A DNA stretch of 64,000 nt from assembly GCA_023846275.1 (NCBI GenBank), contig CM043868.1, forward strand, positions 19,377,755 through 19,441,754, written 5' to 3'. Source of the DNA: Vanilla planifolia. Taxonomy: Eukaryota; Streptophyta; Magnoliopsida; Asparagales; Orchidaceae. Below, in pieces: positions 51,401 through 64,000 of this stretch. The position numbers and the translations under genes are program-made. The notes under the pieces are model-generated. The model did not search any database. It saw only the letters and a program-made list of their open reading frames with translations, and was not told the origin of the DNA. The first letter of the stretch is position 1, and each line of letters starts with the position of its first letter.

Positions 51401-54400
51401 CTTTCTTCTTTAGTGATACTCAAAGCCATATTCGTTCAGGAAGCTTAAAAAGACTTGCAAGCTGATTAATTTCCTTAAAGTTTAGATCTTTTTGCTTCTA
51501 AATCTAATCGATGCACATTGATAATATCACAAAAAAGGTGCCCAAACCCATGTGATGGAGGAAACCATCTGCTAATCCACAACTGCACCTTCTCTACATG
51601 AGTTGGGTGATCATGTGGTCAGAATCACTTTGAGATCAGTTGCTTCTCTTTTCGGTTTACTTTAAAAGCATCTAAATTATTATAACAAGAACATAAATGG
51701 ACATCTAACACAATGTGTTGATGTCAATAAATCTATCATGTTTTGTTACAAACAAGCAGAAAGTATTCATCAAGAAGATCTCCCAACCACTAAACAATGA
51801 AATGAGAAACACCACAACAAAGTAAAAAATTGTAAAAAATTTCTCATATTGTGCGAGGTTAGGCACCTAATGTGATGGTGTTGGGAGACGTAATAGACAC
51901 AAATCTTGCTTAGATTTCTTATGGAGCTCCTTATATGTAGATATTGACACCTAAAAAATCACATCTTGAGAGAGTTTTTCCCCTCCAAATGCACTTTCAC
52001 CTTACCAATAGCATTTTATTCTTGCTTTATGGTGTGTTGAATTTTGTAATACTTTTTTTCGTCAACTAAAGCTTTATTTGTCCTAACAATTTTATGATGT
52101 AGTGGATACAAGAAAGTCAAACTTTTTTCATCCCCATTCATTAAAGTAGAACTATATGACATTGTTATCAAACTTGTCTAGTGCTCTAAATCAACATAGG
52201 GTATGGCAAATATAAAAATATTTACATGTTTTAGACTTTATTAACTCTTCACTCTTGTTTAGGTAACTTGAAATTTAATAGTATAAAGAGTCATCTACTG
52301 AGTATGTTGATGGTTAGAGGTTATCTAAAGCAAGTTAGCATGTAATCTCATACATCCTAAAACTCATTAAAAGTTATGCCCATCCATTCAATTATTCTAT
52401 GTTGTTATCACCTATTGGAAATTATTTTTGTCATTTAGATTCCATTAACCATTATAGAATTTGAAGAATTTAATGTTTTTGTAACTTATAACATTTTTTT
52501 ATTATAAAGCTTTAACTTTCCAAATACTTTTCTTCTCTACTTTACCTTCCATTTCTTAAAGCATTGAAAGCATTTAACTTATCTTCTAAGCGATAGACAT
52601 AAAGCATAACACCTAAAAAAATATTTCGAATAGATTACCTCTCTAAAGCAAGAAATGTGCTAATATGATTTTTTAAGGTAATTTTGAGTGTATTAAATTT
52701 TGTGACAAAAATGATAGTAATTATGATTCTAGACATACATTTTCACAGAACTGTCCATGAGATATATCCAATGAAAATAGTTTGATTAAAATAAAATATT
52801 ATATTAGGTATAATGAAAGCCTAAAGTTTATATTTTAAAAAAATTAAATATATATAAAATTCCATTACTTATTGATGAAAAGAAAGAAAGGTCAACGTGA
52901 AAAGACAAAATTTAAAAAAGAACAAAGTTAATGATGGTGTAAGAGGGAGAATAAGACAAGAGAAGTTGTTGCATCTAATTTTTTTTTTTAAGATTGTCAA
53001 TTAGATTTGTCCATTATCCTATGATTCTCCTCCCTAAAGCATTCATTGCTCTAATAACACATTGCAATACCCTTAGTGTCACCAAATTTTACAACTATTT
53101 TACTTTTTTTTTACAAGTAGTAAACAAAAACTAAATAAGTTACAATTTCAAATTTGTATTAAAAGTATCCATACACTATTACATTGTACTAAAACAAAAC
53201 AAATCTAATATAAAGTAAGATTCATGTCTCATTTGATGCAACAATGTTATTTAAATCATACTACTTGATGTGCTAAATAAAAAAAAAAAGCTCTAGATCC
53301 ATCTCCACTCATTATTTCAATTTGGTTTCTTTAAACCTTTTTTTCATGTTTTTCAATGAACCTTTTATTCATTTTTCAAGTATAATGTAAATTAAACAAT
53401 CCAACATTGAGTTATAGAGATTCATATTCAAGATTAATTCATTCCAATACATCACAACAATAATCAAATGCATAAGAACTAAAAGATTGTGCATCTTTAG
53501 TGGATATGCCTTAAGGAGTTTTGTCTTCATATGCCTTGAAAGTTTGGAAAAATCGTTTCTTTTTTTTTTTTTTTTGTTCTCCAAGGTTTTGACAATGTTT
53601 TCTCTTTACAACCTCATGACTACTTTTCTTAAATTTTTTTCTATCATTTTTTATTTCTAAACCATAAAAGGCACCTTGGGAAAGGATATATTTAAGAAAT
53701 AAAGATTTTGTAAAACTTGAGATCAAAGAAAATAATAAGTGATTGCTGTGTGATATTTTGACAAGCTTCTAAGCAACTCATGACATTTAATTGAGTGCTA
53801 ATTTAATAATATAAGTATCTAAATCACAATATATACATGTTACTTTTATCTAAATCTCATTAATTTTTTATAAAATCTTTAAATAATTTTATTTTATTTT
53901 ATAATATTATTGAACCAAATGTCTATTATTTATATATAATATCAACAAAAGCAATAGAGATTTTCTTTTGAAAGTAGCTGATGAACAACTGAAAAATTAA
54001 ATATTAAAAATAAAGATTATTTAGTGAAAATAACATTGAACTAGAATGTAGTGGCCGGAAGGGTCCGTGCGCATAAGTTGGCAAAATACATCAAAAAAGT
54101 TTTGGCCACGAAAGGATCGAAGTGTAAAGGATGCGAATGAGTGCAATTAAGACTTTTTTATTAGCTTAAAAAATATTAAGGATCACATGCAATCGAAATT
54201 TTTTTCATCCACTGTGGCTCTATGCGATAATAATTGTGCTTAATAATTAAGTCTTTGAAAAGAGATTTTAAAAAATAAGTTTTATAAAATATTTTTATTA
54301 AAAATTATGATAATTATTTGATAAAATTTTCAAATAAAAATACACTTCTAAATTCAGCAATCTTGCCGTTGAGCTAATTTAAAAGCAGCAGATTAAGATA

Positions 54401-55170
54401 TAACACCTACATCTTTTAATACCTTATTTTAATCCCTTAGAAAAAGTTTTCTCAACAATTATGTTCCCACATCATCCAGCTAAATTAATCATGATGTGCA
54501 CGAGATTGAATTCCTTCGCCGTCGAAAACAACGTTGGGCCGGACTGACATCAACTACTTGGATTTTTTAGGTTTATGTGTTGACGGACTTCGTCCAATGC
54601 TTTTAAAATGTAGCTACGGCTTGATGTCAACCTTTTTAATTGCTTCTGTCAAGTTTTTTAATGTTTTCAAATTTTAGAATCAATGATTCAATAATAAATT
54701 TAATGTTTGATAATTTGAGAATTAACTTGTTTTAATAAATCAAACATAAAAATAGATATTTCTATTTAATTATTGGATAAATCATTTAAACATATCTTAA
54801 AATTTAATTTGTTTAATTTGTTACAGATATTTTTGTGAAGATTTAGTTGATAATAGTTTAAATGAATAATTTACAATAGAACAAATTCATCCCAGTCTAT
54901 AACAGAGGTTAAGCAAAGACGACTTAGGAGTTAAGTATTTGCTTGTTAAAAAGGAGTTTTTGTTTATGAAGCCTCATTTTGACATAAAAATTGAGTTAAT
55001 GAATCTAACAAGTCTAAATGTTCTTCTGCATGCTTAATATTTTCAGGCTATCAATTTGTCACCCACCACGAGATAATTCATCCCAAAGATGTCAGTAATA
55101 TTTTCATATATGAATTGCTGTTCACAAATGGTTTCGCATGGGTTTTGCTATGATTAAATTTTTATCTTTA
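48450..55170. other. A+T-rich intergenic DNA, no gene seen
   Basis: All open frames are short and of low complexity. Two small G+C-richer spots (54,045-54,130 and 54,500-54,590) stand out, but they show no recognisable gene or repeat. Confidence 0.5.
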
Positions 55171-55178
55171 GCTTAAAC

Positions 55179-55184
55179 TTTATT
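55179..55184 (-). terminator. Poly(A) signal AATAAA for the BAG6-like gene
   Basis: Minus-strand AATAAA about 111 bp after the stop codon of the BAG6-like gene. Confidence 0.55.
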
Positions 55185-55294
55185 CATGTGAATTTAAAGT
55201 TCAAACTAAGTTGTATCACTGCAATATGGAATTTATACAATGGTTGATACATCCTGGAAAAATATCATAATACAATCGAGCAGCACTGACGACA

Positions 55295-58200
55295 TTAAAT
55301 TTGCTCGATCATTTTGCTAGCAGAGTGAGATGGTTTGCTGCCTTTATGACGACTTACTAGAACACTCTTCTTCTTCTTCTTTGATAACCTGTTCTCTAGG
55401 GACTTAACCCTGCTATTCAGATCAGAGATGGCCGACACTTGCTTCTCTTCAGCTTTCAATAACCTGTCCAACAGCCGCCTTAGCATGATATTCTCCTTCA
55501 CCGCATCGTTCTCTTCAAGGGAAGCTACAGAAGCGATTAAAGGAGAGCCTTCATTTGGTTTACATGTAATGTTTTCTGGTTTAATATCTGAAGGAATATA
55601 TATTGTTGTTTCCAGTGAACCAGGGGGAAAAGCTACAATCTCATTATTTTCTTTCAATAAAGAAGCTTCATCTTCCCAGACCTCTTCTGGGACAACAAGA
55701 GCTTCAGTATTCAATGGAGACCGTTCATCCCCATCTGCCATAGATGCAGGTCTAAACTCTTCATACATCTTTCGCAATACTAGTATTTTCCAGAATAACT
55801 TCTCCAGCATTTACTTCTTCAAGTTGAATAGATGCACTTTCCTTAACATCACATGCTTCCCCATACTCCAATGTAGTACCCTCAGTAGAGTTTTGTTTCT
55901 TTTCCTCGTCAGTTTCTACTACAATTCCGGCGTCCAATTTGAACTCTTTTGAGAAAGAGATTGAGGGTTCCTCATGCACTGTGTCAGAGTTCACATTTTT
56001 ATCCAGCTCAACCTCAACAGATGTTTCTTTGAAAGCTCGCAACTGCTCGCCCTCATGTTGTTGCGGTAATATTCCAACAAGAATTTCGCCAGCCGAAGGC
56101 CGCACAACTTCTTGCTTTCCAAGCTCGCCTGCCGTACCTTCAGTTGCCAAATTTACAATCTGGCTTTCATTCTCATCTTCTTCTTGGCGTCCTTGATTAT
56201 ATTCAATTATAACGGGCTCATCCGTCAATGTCGGTTCTACCATTCGCAATACTGGTTCATTTTCATCTACTTCAGGAACACAGCGTGAAGTTTCAGAAGA
56301 TGTGCTCAGTTTCAGATCAGAGGTATACTCTCCGGCTATAGAAAAAGAAGACTGCTCTGCCACACTATTCTCATTAACAGGTCTATCGGCAGCAGAACAA
56401 ACTGTTTCTGCAACAGGAATAGAGCACATTACAGTAGCTGCATCATCAGGACTAGCAATTTTATCATCTTTCTGAGTTTCTTGCTGTCCATTAGTGGCTT
56501 GGTTGCTTAGCTGATCGACCTGCTCCTGCAGATGAACTAGTTCTCTTGCCACCAATTTCCTAATTTCCCTAAGGCTTGGATGCAAACCCTGTGACAAAAA
56601 AAATGTCGCACAATTTAGCTTAGCAATCATTATAAACTGAGCATTTACATGTTACATTCTTCTAGAAACGTACTAACACAACCTTCCTTCAAAATAAGAT
56701 GTGAACATTAAACGGCATCAAACTGCTTTAGTAATGTTGAACTATCAACATACCTGAATGGAATCTAATTGTAGTAGCAAATTCATTATAGTTTCACCAA
56801 TAATATCCTTTTGCTTCCTATCCCGCCCTGAAGAAGTTTCCAGTTCATAAAGTTGTTTTCTTACATCAACCATTTTATCACGAATATCAGCAATCTTCCT
56901 GAGTTTCTCCAAAGGCTTCCACCTTCTAACACTGTATCCTCGAAAAGCAGATTGGATAATGAGTGCAGCATCTTCTTCTAACCAAATTCTCCTCACCTCT
57001 TCCTCTTTATTTTTTTGATAATCTGAAGTATCAGCTTCCCCTTTGTTCTGTTCAGTCTCCTGTTTTAAATGACCTGAATTATCATTTGCTTCATCTTCTT
57101 TGCTCACATCCACAGTGCTTCTCATTTCGATATCAAAAGCACTAACGTCATCTTTCTTGTTATTGCTAGCACACTCCTCTCCGACACTGACCACACATTC
57201 TCTAGAATCAAACGTTTGAACTTTCTCACTCCCTTCAATAGAAGGTTTGCTTGTCTTGACATCGATTTCATTATGATTATTTTCAGCAAACTCCTTCATG
57301 GTGGAAACTTGCTCTGTGTTGTCTTCCTGGGATTTAGTTTTCTCTGTCCGGGTAGTTGCTTCTGCTGATCTGACCTTCCCATTTGTTCCATTCTTCTTTA
57401 GCAATGGCTCCACTCTCAAGCAAATAGGAGGAAGCTTTGATTTTACTGTTGGCGATGATTGCTTCTGACCAGAATCTTTCTTTGTTGAAACAATTTTCCT
57501 TTTCCCTTCCGAATTAGAGTTCTTCAGCTTATTTTCCTCCGATAGTTTCTCAGACATGATAGCCTTATCCTCGTCACCTCCTTCAAGCTGCTTCACCGGA
57601 ATTATCTTCAAGGTCCTCTCTTTATCTGCTACCCTAGGGGCAGAGTCATTCATTGTAGATTTGTCCTTACAGCTCTCTTGTATCTCAACAAGAGTAGGGT
57701 TCTTCGGATCTTTTTCCCCACTGGGTTTCTCAAGCATGACAATCTTCCCCTCATTTTCCCCTTCAACCTTCTTTACAGGAATTGTCTTCAAGGATCTTTC
57801 TTTATCAGCTATACTAGCGACAGCTTGCTGATTTTTTGACTCCTTACAAACCTCTGGTATTTCACCATGGTTCCCATTCTCCAAAAGTTTCAGTGGTACT
57901 ATCCTGAAATTTGAAGGCCAGGCTTCATCAGATCTTGAAACATCATTTATTTCCTTCAAATCTTTGACGTGTTCATCAGCCTTCTCATTGCCAGGTGGTG
58001 CGTGAATGATCTGATACGGTCCCTGAAAGTAATTCCCATTTCCCCCCTGGCTCAAGCCCTTGTGATAGCTCAGAGGAAACCACCCTTTGTGAGATTCAGG
58101 ATGAGCTCCAGATTTTGGATCCATTTCACAATCATTCACACGGTAATTCGGAAGAGATATAATTGGATATGGATAGCCAGGTAATTGAATCAAACTAGAT

Positions 58201-58658
58201 TGACTTTCTTTTGGCACTGAATTAGGTTGCTCTTCTATTTTCAAATTGCTACCATCTTTCACATGGCAAGTATGATTCGGGCAGTTGCAACAGTGACTTG
58301 TCTTACCATAATCGAATCCAGCATTGCTAGAATAATGTGGAGGAATGAAGAACGGTGGATAGGCATTAGGATAAGGAGGATAAGGCCCAGGATAATACAT
58401 TGGATGCTGGAAGTGGCAATATGGATACCCAAAACCAGGGTAACAAGGAGCACAGCCGTGGTCACAGCTACAATTGTGCTCTGGATGACCTTTATAAATC
58501 CCCGACCCACAAGGTGATGGATGTTTCATAGAATCCATTCTCCAGTGAGTGGGTGGTGTTTCCCAATCAGAATAACTATTATAGGGATATGCATGGTGCT
58601 CTCTTAGATGAGGAAAGCCTTGCATGTGAGGATCCACGTTCTTGAAACCGGAAAACAT
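55295..58658 (-). CDS. BAG6: BAG6-like chaperone regulator (IQ motif plus BAG domain)
   Basis: Two coding exons: 58658-56754 (635 codons) and 56588-55295, joined at CAG/GT...CACAG/GG in phase 0. The N-terminus begins MFSGFKN and has a long Cys/Tyr/Pro-rich part. A charged linker follows, then an IQ calmodulin-binding motif (IIQSAFRGYSVRR, about residues 567-579) running straight into a BAG domain (WKPLEKLRKI... to ...HLQEQVDQL) that the intron splits after LDSIQ. Then come a long acidic region and a C-terminal coiled coil (KQVSAISDLNSRVKSLENRL) with a lysine run. This is the plant BAG5-7 type layout, and the length of about 1,065 residues matches Arabidopsis BAG6, a stress-induced calmodulin-binding protein linked to cell death and fungal resistance. 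The BAG domain would bind the Hsp70 ATPase domain. Oddity: near 55,765-55,775 in exon 3 the frame shifts by one base, in a variable acidic stretch; beyond it the conserved C-terminus is open to its stop. An upstream Met at 58,745 lies in the intron and is not used. Confidence 0.9.
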
Positions 58659-59060
58659 CCCCAAGCTTTTTTTAATGAAAGACTCTGAATTTGTACCAAA
58701 AAATACAAGCAGGAAAATCGTCAGAAGACAATTGCCATGAAACAACTAGACCTAACGAAATCTAAAAAAAATGTTCCTAATTCTTTTCAGCAGTAGATAA
58801 AATCCCCATAGATCAAACAATGCATAATCTATTATATACAAATTGCAGCATAAGCAAGCAAGACGTTAAAGAACCACACGAAATCGGATCAACTGCTAGC
58901 ATAAATCTCACAAAAGCATTCGAAAAATGAGAGAACTGGAGATGGAAGAACTTACAGAGAGATGATAGGACAATGAATTGATGCCAACTTTGTCGAGAAA
59001 AATGAAGGCTTGATCGTTTGTACGAAGTGTTTTGGTTTAAAGCGTTCTTTCAAAAAGATG
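58659..59060 (-). other. 5' UTR of the BAG6-like gene with a leader intron
   Basis: A donor (TCTCT/GTAAGTTC, exon end 58,956) and an acceptor (AAATTCAG/AGTC, exon start 58,684) define a leader intron of 271 bp. The spliced leader is then about 105 plus 26 bases. An 80-codon open frame in the first exon runs into a stop just after the junction, so it is not the protein start. Confidence 0.7.
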
Positions 59061-59086
59061 AGCAATTCATCGAAATCGGGGATAAC

Positions 59087-59092
59087 TTTATA
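59087..59092 (-). promoter_or_regulatory. TATA box of the BAG6-like gene
   Basis: Minus-strand TATAAA (context GGATATAAAG) about 30 bp upstream of the inferred transcription start near 59,060. Confidence 0.65.
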
Positions 59093-59229
59093 TCCAGCAC
59101 TCGCCCGAAGTCTCCCGCGTCTTCTTCTTCTGGATTGTTCTTGCGGCCCGAAATAAGTTGTCCGTTTCGTTGTTCTCGAGAAATCTAGTTGCACCAGAAC
59201 ATTCGTTCTCTATGACGTAATTATGACGT

Positions 59230-61800
59230 GAAAAAAATTATTTAAGGGCATTTTTTTTTTAAAAACAATGTTTTCTCAAAAAATTTACTAAATTTAAAAT
59301 TATTTTGAATGCCTCATCCATATGGGTGAAATTTTTACTTTCCCGCAAGTCATCATCACATGAATGATTTGCAAATTGATAATATCACTGTTGTTTACAA
59401 TGCTACCAATCGTTTTGCCATAAATATGATCGTTTACATTAACACCCTTATATAGGTAACCATATTTCTTGGTGTTCCAATTAAAGATCTATAGGTTAGT
59501 CATTGTAGGCCATTGGCAAAATCACTCTGACATGATAGTGACCTACATTGTCGTCGATCACAAATAAGAATTTAAGAAATTTTATATAAAGTAACAACTA
59601 AACATATAATCAAGGGTAGAAATATTTTATATTGAAAAAGCAATAAGAAAAAAATAGTATTAGTCAAATTTTAAAAGATATTTTATTATTCACTAAGTTC
59701 TTAAGAATATTAACAATTAATAAAATAAGTTATCAATAAAGAAACAAAAAAAAAATAACATTAATATTTTGAGCAAATAAATTTAGAGAATAAGACTATA
59801 AACTTCAGATTCTAATCTTATACAACTATCTAATATCCGATTTTAAATAAAGACTATTTAATAAAAAATATAAAAAATATAAGTATTATTGTCTAAAATG
59901 CACAAGGTAGCTATATGTTGTATACATGGCATCAGTTTTAGTAATCTTATTATATGCTTCTAACTTTTTGATGTGTTTGTTGTGATTATGATTGTCCTCG
60001 ATAGTTAAAATAATTAATATATGATTATCTTCTTGATTTTTTACCTTTTGAAGAATTTAAAATGTAATAGATAAGAAGACAAAAACTTTGAGATGTAAGA
60101 ACCAATCATAGTATTGAAATCCTAATTAATTATACTAATTAGACTATCTTCATCATGATATATCTTATAAAGAAATAAAAACTTTTGAAAACATACAATA
60201 ATTCCATTTCATATCACTTTCAATATCATTGTGCTTAAATGTGATAATATTGTATGGTAAATCACATGCTTTATTCAAGCTATTAAATCAAATTAAAGCA
60301 TACATGATAGAAGGATTCATTTGTTGAAGATCATATACAATTAACATAAAATGTTTTGACATTACCAAGTTTTAATATAACATTAACTTTTGAAAAATAA
60401 AACTTCTTACATAATTTCTATCATGTATAATCTTGAAACCTTCAAATGAGCTCCCTTACATATCATTGAAATGTGCATATTTTTTATAATGAGAGGTTAT
60501 TTGTATGTCAAACATTATTTATAAGTTTTTTTTATATACCACAACAACTTCTTTTATGTATGATAGATATTTTCTTTTTTAAAAAAATTGGTGGGAGTAT
60601 TAATATTTCTTAAATACAAAAAATGCAAATAATTCATATGATATTAACATTTTTTGGTTAACACTTATCTCGTAACCTACTAGATGTATCATTTATAGGT
60701 CTAAGAAGTCTTAATTATAATTCAAAAATGATTAAGTAGTAATAATAACATATGAAATTCACATATCAATATGATCAAAGAAAAAGAAATTAGTTACTCA
60801 ATCTTCTAAAAGTTCCTCGCTTTCCTCAAAATATTCTCTATTCCTAACCTTCCTCTTCATCCATGATGAGCATTACAAATGCTACTACTTTTTCACTTGT
60901 GAAGAAGATCATGATGAAGGGATCAATAGAGATGAAATAGTTATTTGCAATTAGTCTTATGCCTTCATTTGCATTTATTGTAGCTTCAAATGAAAACTTT
61001 TGTTGTATTAGTAGAAGTCTTTCCCATTGAGATTTTCTTTCAAGAGCTTCATTTGTAGATCTACATCCCTCAGCCATTCACATTTTCTATAAAGGAACAA
61101 ATTTGCTCTGCCTTGATTCCTTGTAAAAGGGTAATATTTTGGATTAACACTTGTCTCTACTCAAAATTTACTCTCACCGCTTTGCATATGCCTTTGCATT
61201 TTATGGTTCAGCATTATAGCAACAATGTTTGTTGCTAGCAAAGTTATGAACTCCATGTCCATATATTTGTGCATAATGTGATATAGGTTTATACAATTCT
61301 ATTATTATTTATTTTCTTTATTGAATACATGTACAATCTTGTTAATATTATTTAAAAATATTTTGTAAATCACACTTATTATAAATTCTATCAAAGTGGA
61401 TTCTTCCATGTGTTGTTAAATTTTGACTCATTTTAATGACATAAAAGTTATACAAGTCTTAATTTTGTCAAATTTTCATTCACAATATTAGTAAGCTATT
61501 GTATGGCTTGTCTTGGAACAATCAAAACGTAACTAATCCCTTGATATTTGTGATATTATGAACCTAAACAATATCATAAGTTTTAATTATTCTTAATTGA
61601 ATATATGTTTTGGGCTTATATTAAAATGACATTTAAAGTAACCTTTTTTTCATGATATTTGGTAATATAAGTGCTTTGAAAATTACTTTTGATAACCTTA
61701 AATGACTGAACATTGTTTTTTAATAAAATAAAAATATTTCATTTTTAATTGACATGTGTTAGAAATTGTAATGAATACAACAACATGACACAAATTTAAG
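59230..61800. other. A+T-rich intergenic DNA
   Basis: No supportable gene. A 77-codon minus-strand open frame at 60,844-61,077 has a plausible composition but no similarity that I recognise. Confidence 0.5.
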
Positions 61801-61812
61801 CATCGAAAGATC

Positions 61813-62583
61813 CTTATATGTCTCTTTATTGAGATAGTTACACAAAAGTTAAAGTGGAAAAATTTTGTTACAATTGAATATAAACAATTAAAAAAGTTAA
61901 TTAATTGTATTTAATATGTGCTTAAATTATTCTTTAAACACAAATTTTTAAGAATGCCATTATTGTCTTGGTTATATTCTACACAACTTACTTTTCCTTA
62001 ATGATTGTCATTGCACTAACTTAGTTGTTGTATCACGTTTCCATTTGAGATATGCATATCTATGTGTAACATTCAAAAATTAAGATAATTATTAAAATAA
62101 CTATTTTTAAAATCTAAAATGATCAAATACTTAAATTAACAAGATATAATGACCAAATGATTGATCAAAGAACATGAGAGAGAAAAACTATAATAATTTT
62201 TTGTGTCTCTTCATTGGGATAGTTACAAAAAATTAAAATGGAAAAATTTTGTTACAATTAGATACAAACAATTAAAAAGTTATTTAATTGTAGTTAATAC
62301 ATGCTTAAATTGTTCTTTAAACACTAGTTTTCAACAGTGTCGTTATTGTCTTGGCTATATTTTGCACAACTTGCTTTTCCTTATTAATAGTTATTGCACT
62401 TAGTTGTTGTATCACATTTCTATTTGAGATATGCATATATGTGTGCTTAACATTCCAAAAGTAAGATAATTATTAAAATAATTATTTTTAAAATTTAAAA
62501 TTATCAAATACTTAAATTAATGAAATATAATGACCAAAATATTGATTAGAAATCATGAGGAGGGAGAAAACTATAATAATCCT
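61813..62583. repeat. 385-bp tandem duplication
   Basis: Copy 1 (about 61,813-62,200) and copy 2 (about 62,201-62,583) share GGAAAAATTTTGTTACAATT, TTGTCTTGG.TATATT, TTAGTTGTTGTATCAC and the closing GAAAACTATAATAAT-like bases in the same order, with a period of 385 bp. Copies differ by scattered substitutions and small gaps, so the event is of middle age. Confidence 0.92.
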
Positions 62584-62589
62584 TAGAGA

Positions 62590-64000
62590 TAAGCAGATGT
62601 ATTAATAAGTTTTAAGTTTATTATTATTATTTTTTTGTAATAATACACTATAAAATGAAAAGAAAAATGAGCTTAAAAAATTAAGGATATGAATTATTAA
62701 GAACTTAATAGTACTAAGTTCATAAAAATCAAAAGTATTTAAACTGAAACAAAATATTAGAGGTAGTATGAACATAATAATAATTTGAGATGTAAATCTT
62801 ATAGAGTAGCTTGTGAAATTATTTAGACATTAATACAAAATGTTTGGTTTAAAAATAAAGACCTAAACCTAAACAAGAAAAAATAATATAATAAATTATG
62901 CAAGAAGATTACAGACATTGGATGATGGGTAAAGCTCATTAAGTAGTTTCAAATAAAAAGTAGTTCATAAATTTTTTAAGATAATTTGAATTGAAAAAAT
63001 TTTAAAATATGAATATGCTTAAAGTTTTAATTAAAATTCATATTTTTATTTATTTCTAAAACCTACTTAGCAATCTCAATTCGTGGAGGCTATGATTCAA
63101 ATGATGGGAAACATCAAGAGAGAAATGAGGCATGATTGTTTCAAGGAGAGAAAAGGTTGAGTATGTGAGAAGGTGATTCAAGAACCTTACATGGTAAAGC
63201 AATCATGTGATGAAAATTTTTGGGGATTTTTTTGTTAGGGGATTTAGAGAATTTGTAAAGTTATCCTTAGATTATCAAGAGGAGGTTTTCAAAAGAATAT
63301 GAAAATAATTAATGAGAGAGAAAGACGAGGAAGGTTTTAGTAGCTATTTGGAGGAAAGAGGAGAAAGACTTCTTGTAGGAGAAAGAAAAGTAAGTGGAAA
63401 GCCCAAAACTTTGGAAATTTGTAAAGTTTTGTTGCAAGAACACTTCTTAAGGTGTGACAACTACTTTAAAACAAATGTTGACAAATTGTATAATTTGATG
63501 TATCTGTATAATATGTGGTAGTTTGATGACCTTTTAAAATAATATGATTATACTTTAAAAGATATTTTTAGGCTATGTGCCTTGATTTATATGACTTAGT
63601 GGTTGGTAGATATCTATATCCAACTTCTAAATTGATTAGTCAACATGTTATGATTGAATGGAGTATTAAAAATATTTAAGGACTTTATTTTATTCATTTA
63701 AATTGATTAATATAGAAGTATGTTATGAGTATTTTTATAGTTTTTGCTATTGGAACATTTATCATCCTTGGTATAATATATGTTCTTTAGTTGCATGAGA
63801 CTAGGGAAGGGTGTATATTGTTAAATAAATAAAGAAAAATTTAAAGATATATAAAAAGAGATTATAAATGCTAAGAACAAAGGTTAGTATTTAAGAATAA
63901 ATCATTATATTAAAATGAAAAACTTATCATACTACCAAATAGATATATCTTGCTCTTGGATATCATCTGAAAATAAACCTTAATAATGGAACTCAATATT
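62590..64000. other. A+T-rich intergenic DNA, right edge
   Basis: No gene, RNA or bounded repeat is visible. The open frame at 63,312-63,521 is short and lysine/glutamate-rich without recognised similarity. Confidence 0.55.

Noticed and set aside
54045-54590. Two small G+C-richer spots
   Set aside because: Too short to support a gene, and no motif or repeat structure was found.
55428-55952. 174-codon plus-strand open frame opposite the BAG6-like exon 3
   Set aside because: Antisense shadow of real coding sequence with no recognisable domain.
58659-58745. Upstream Met at 58,745 as start of the BAG6-like protein
   Set aside because: It lies before a good acceptor (AAATTCAG), thus in the leader intron. 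The residues it would add are hydrophobic and unlike BAG6, so a signal peptide is not supported.
1-64000. CRISPR arrays, operons, rRNA and tRNA genes
   Set aside because: The repeats seen are tandem without unique spacers, the genes have introns and plant promoters, and no cloverleaf or rRNA core was noticed by eye.

Overview
The window looks like intergenic-rich plant nuclear DNA, most likely from a monocot. Very A+T-rich stretches full of old LTR-retrotransposon debris separate a few ordinary plant genes. The monocot call rests on a G+C-rich intronless zinc-finger gene in an A+T-rich background and on long-LTR Tekay/Del-type Ty3/Gypsy elements. A Zingiberales-like genome such as banana would fit, but this is inference.

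Layout. (1) 1-8.5 kb: a heavily broken Ty3/Gypsy relic on the minus strand (RT echoes near 3.3-3.7 kb), then a 3,029-bp solo LTR at 5,513-8,541 with exact TAAGT target duplications and 5'-TG...CA-3' ends. (2) 10.09-10.6 kb: first exon and leader/promoter of a minus-strand DUF1475 membrane-protein gene whose other exons are not visible here. (3) 13.4-14.8 kb: an intact intronless plant RR-TZF (CCCH) zinc-finger gene on the plus strand. (4) 16.4-28.3 kb: a bed of degenerate minus-strand LTR elements, with one clear Ty3/Gypsy chromovirus-type pol and a second gag with zinc knuckles. (5) 29.9-36.2 kb: a weak gene-like island (unrecognised short coding-like pieces), a recent 139-bp tandem duplication and an older tandem duplication of about 1.2 kb, followed by a Ty1/copia integrase fragment at 36.7-37.2 kb. 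(6) 39.4-43.3 kb: a complete 11-exon NDL (N-MYC downregulated-like) gene on the minus strand, with promoter. (7) 43.3-55.2 kb: A+T-rich DNA with tandem repeats and no supportable gene. (8) 55.2-59.1 kb: a BAG6-like co-chaperone gene on the minus strand, with a non-coding first exon and one apparent reading-frame shift in the last exon. (9) 59.2-64 kb: A+T-rich DNA with a 385-bp tandem duplication.

The genes do not form a pathway. They are independent plant loci with stress or signalling roles: RNA-binding TZF protein, G-protein-linked NDL, and calmodulin/Hsp70-linked BAG. I found no CRISPR array, operon, tRNA or rRNA gene, or new multi-gene system. The most useful observations are the DUF1475 exon, the reconstructed splice structure of NDL, the BAG6 frame shift, and several unlisted tandem repeat families.
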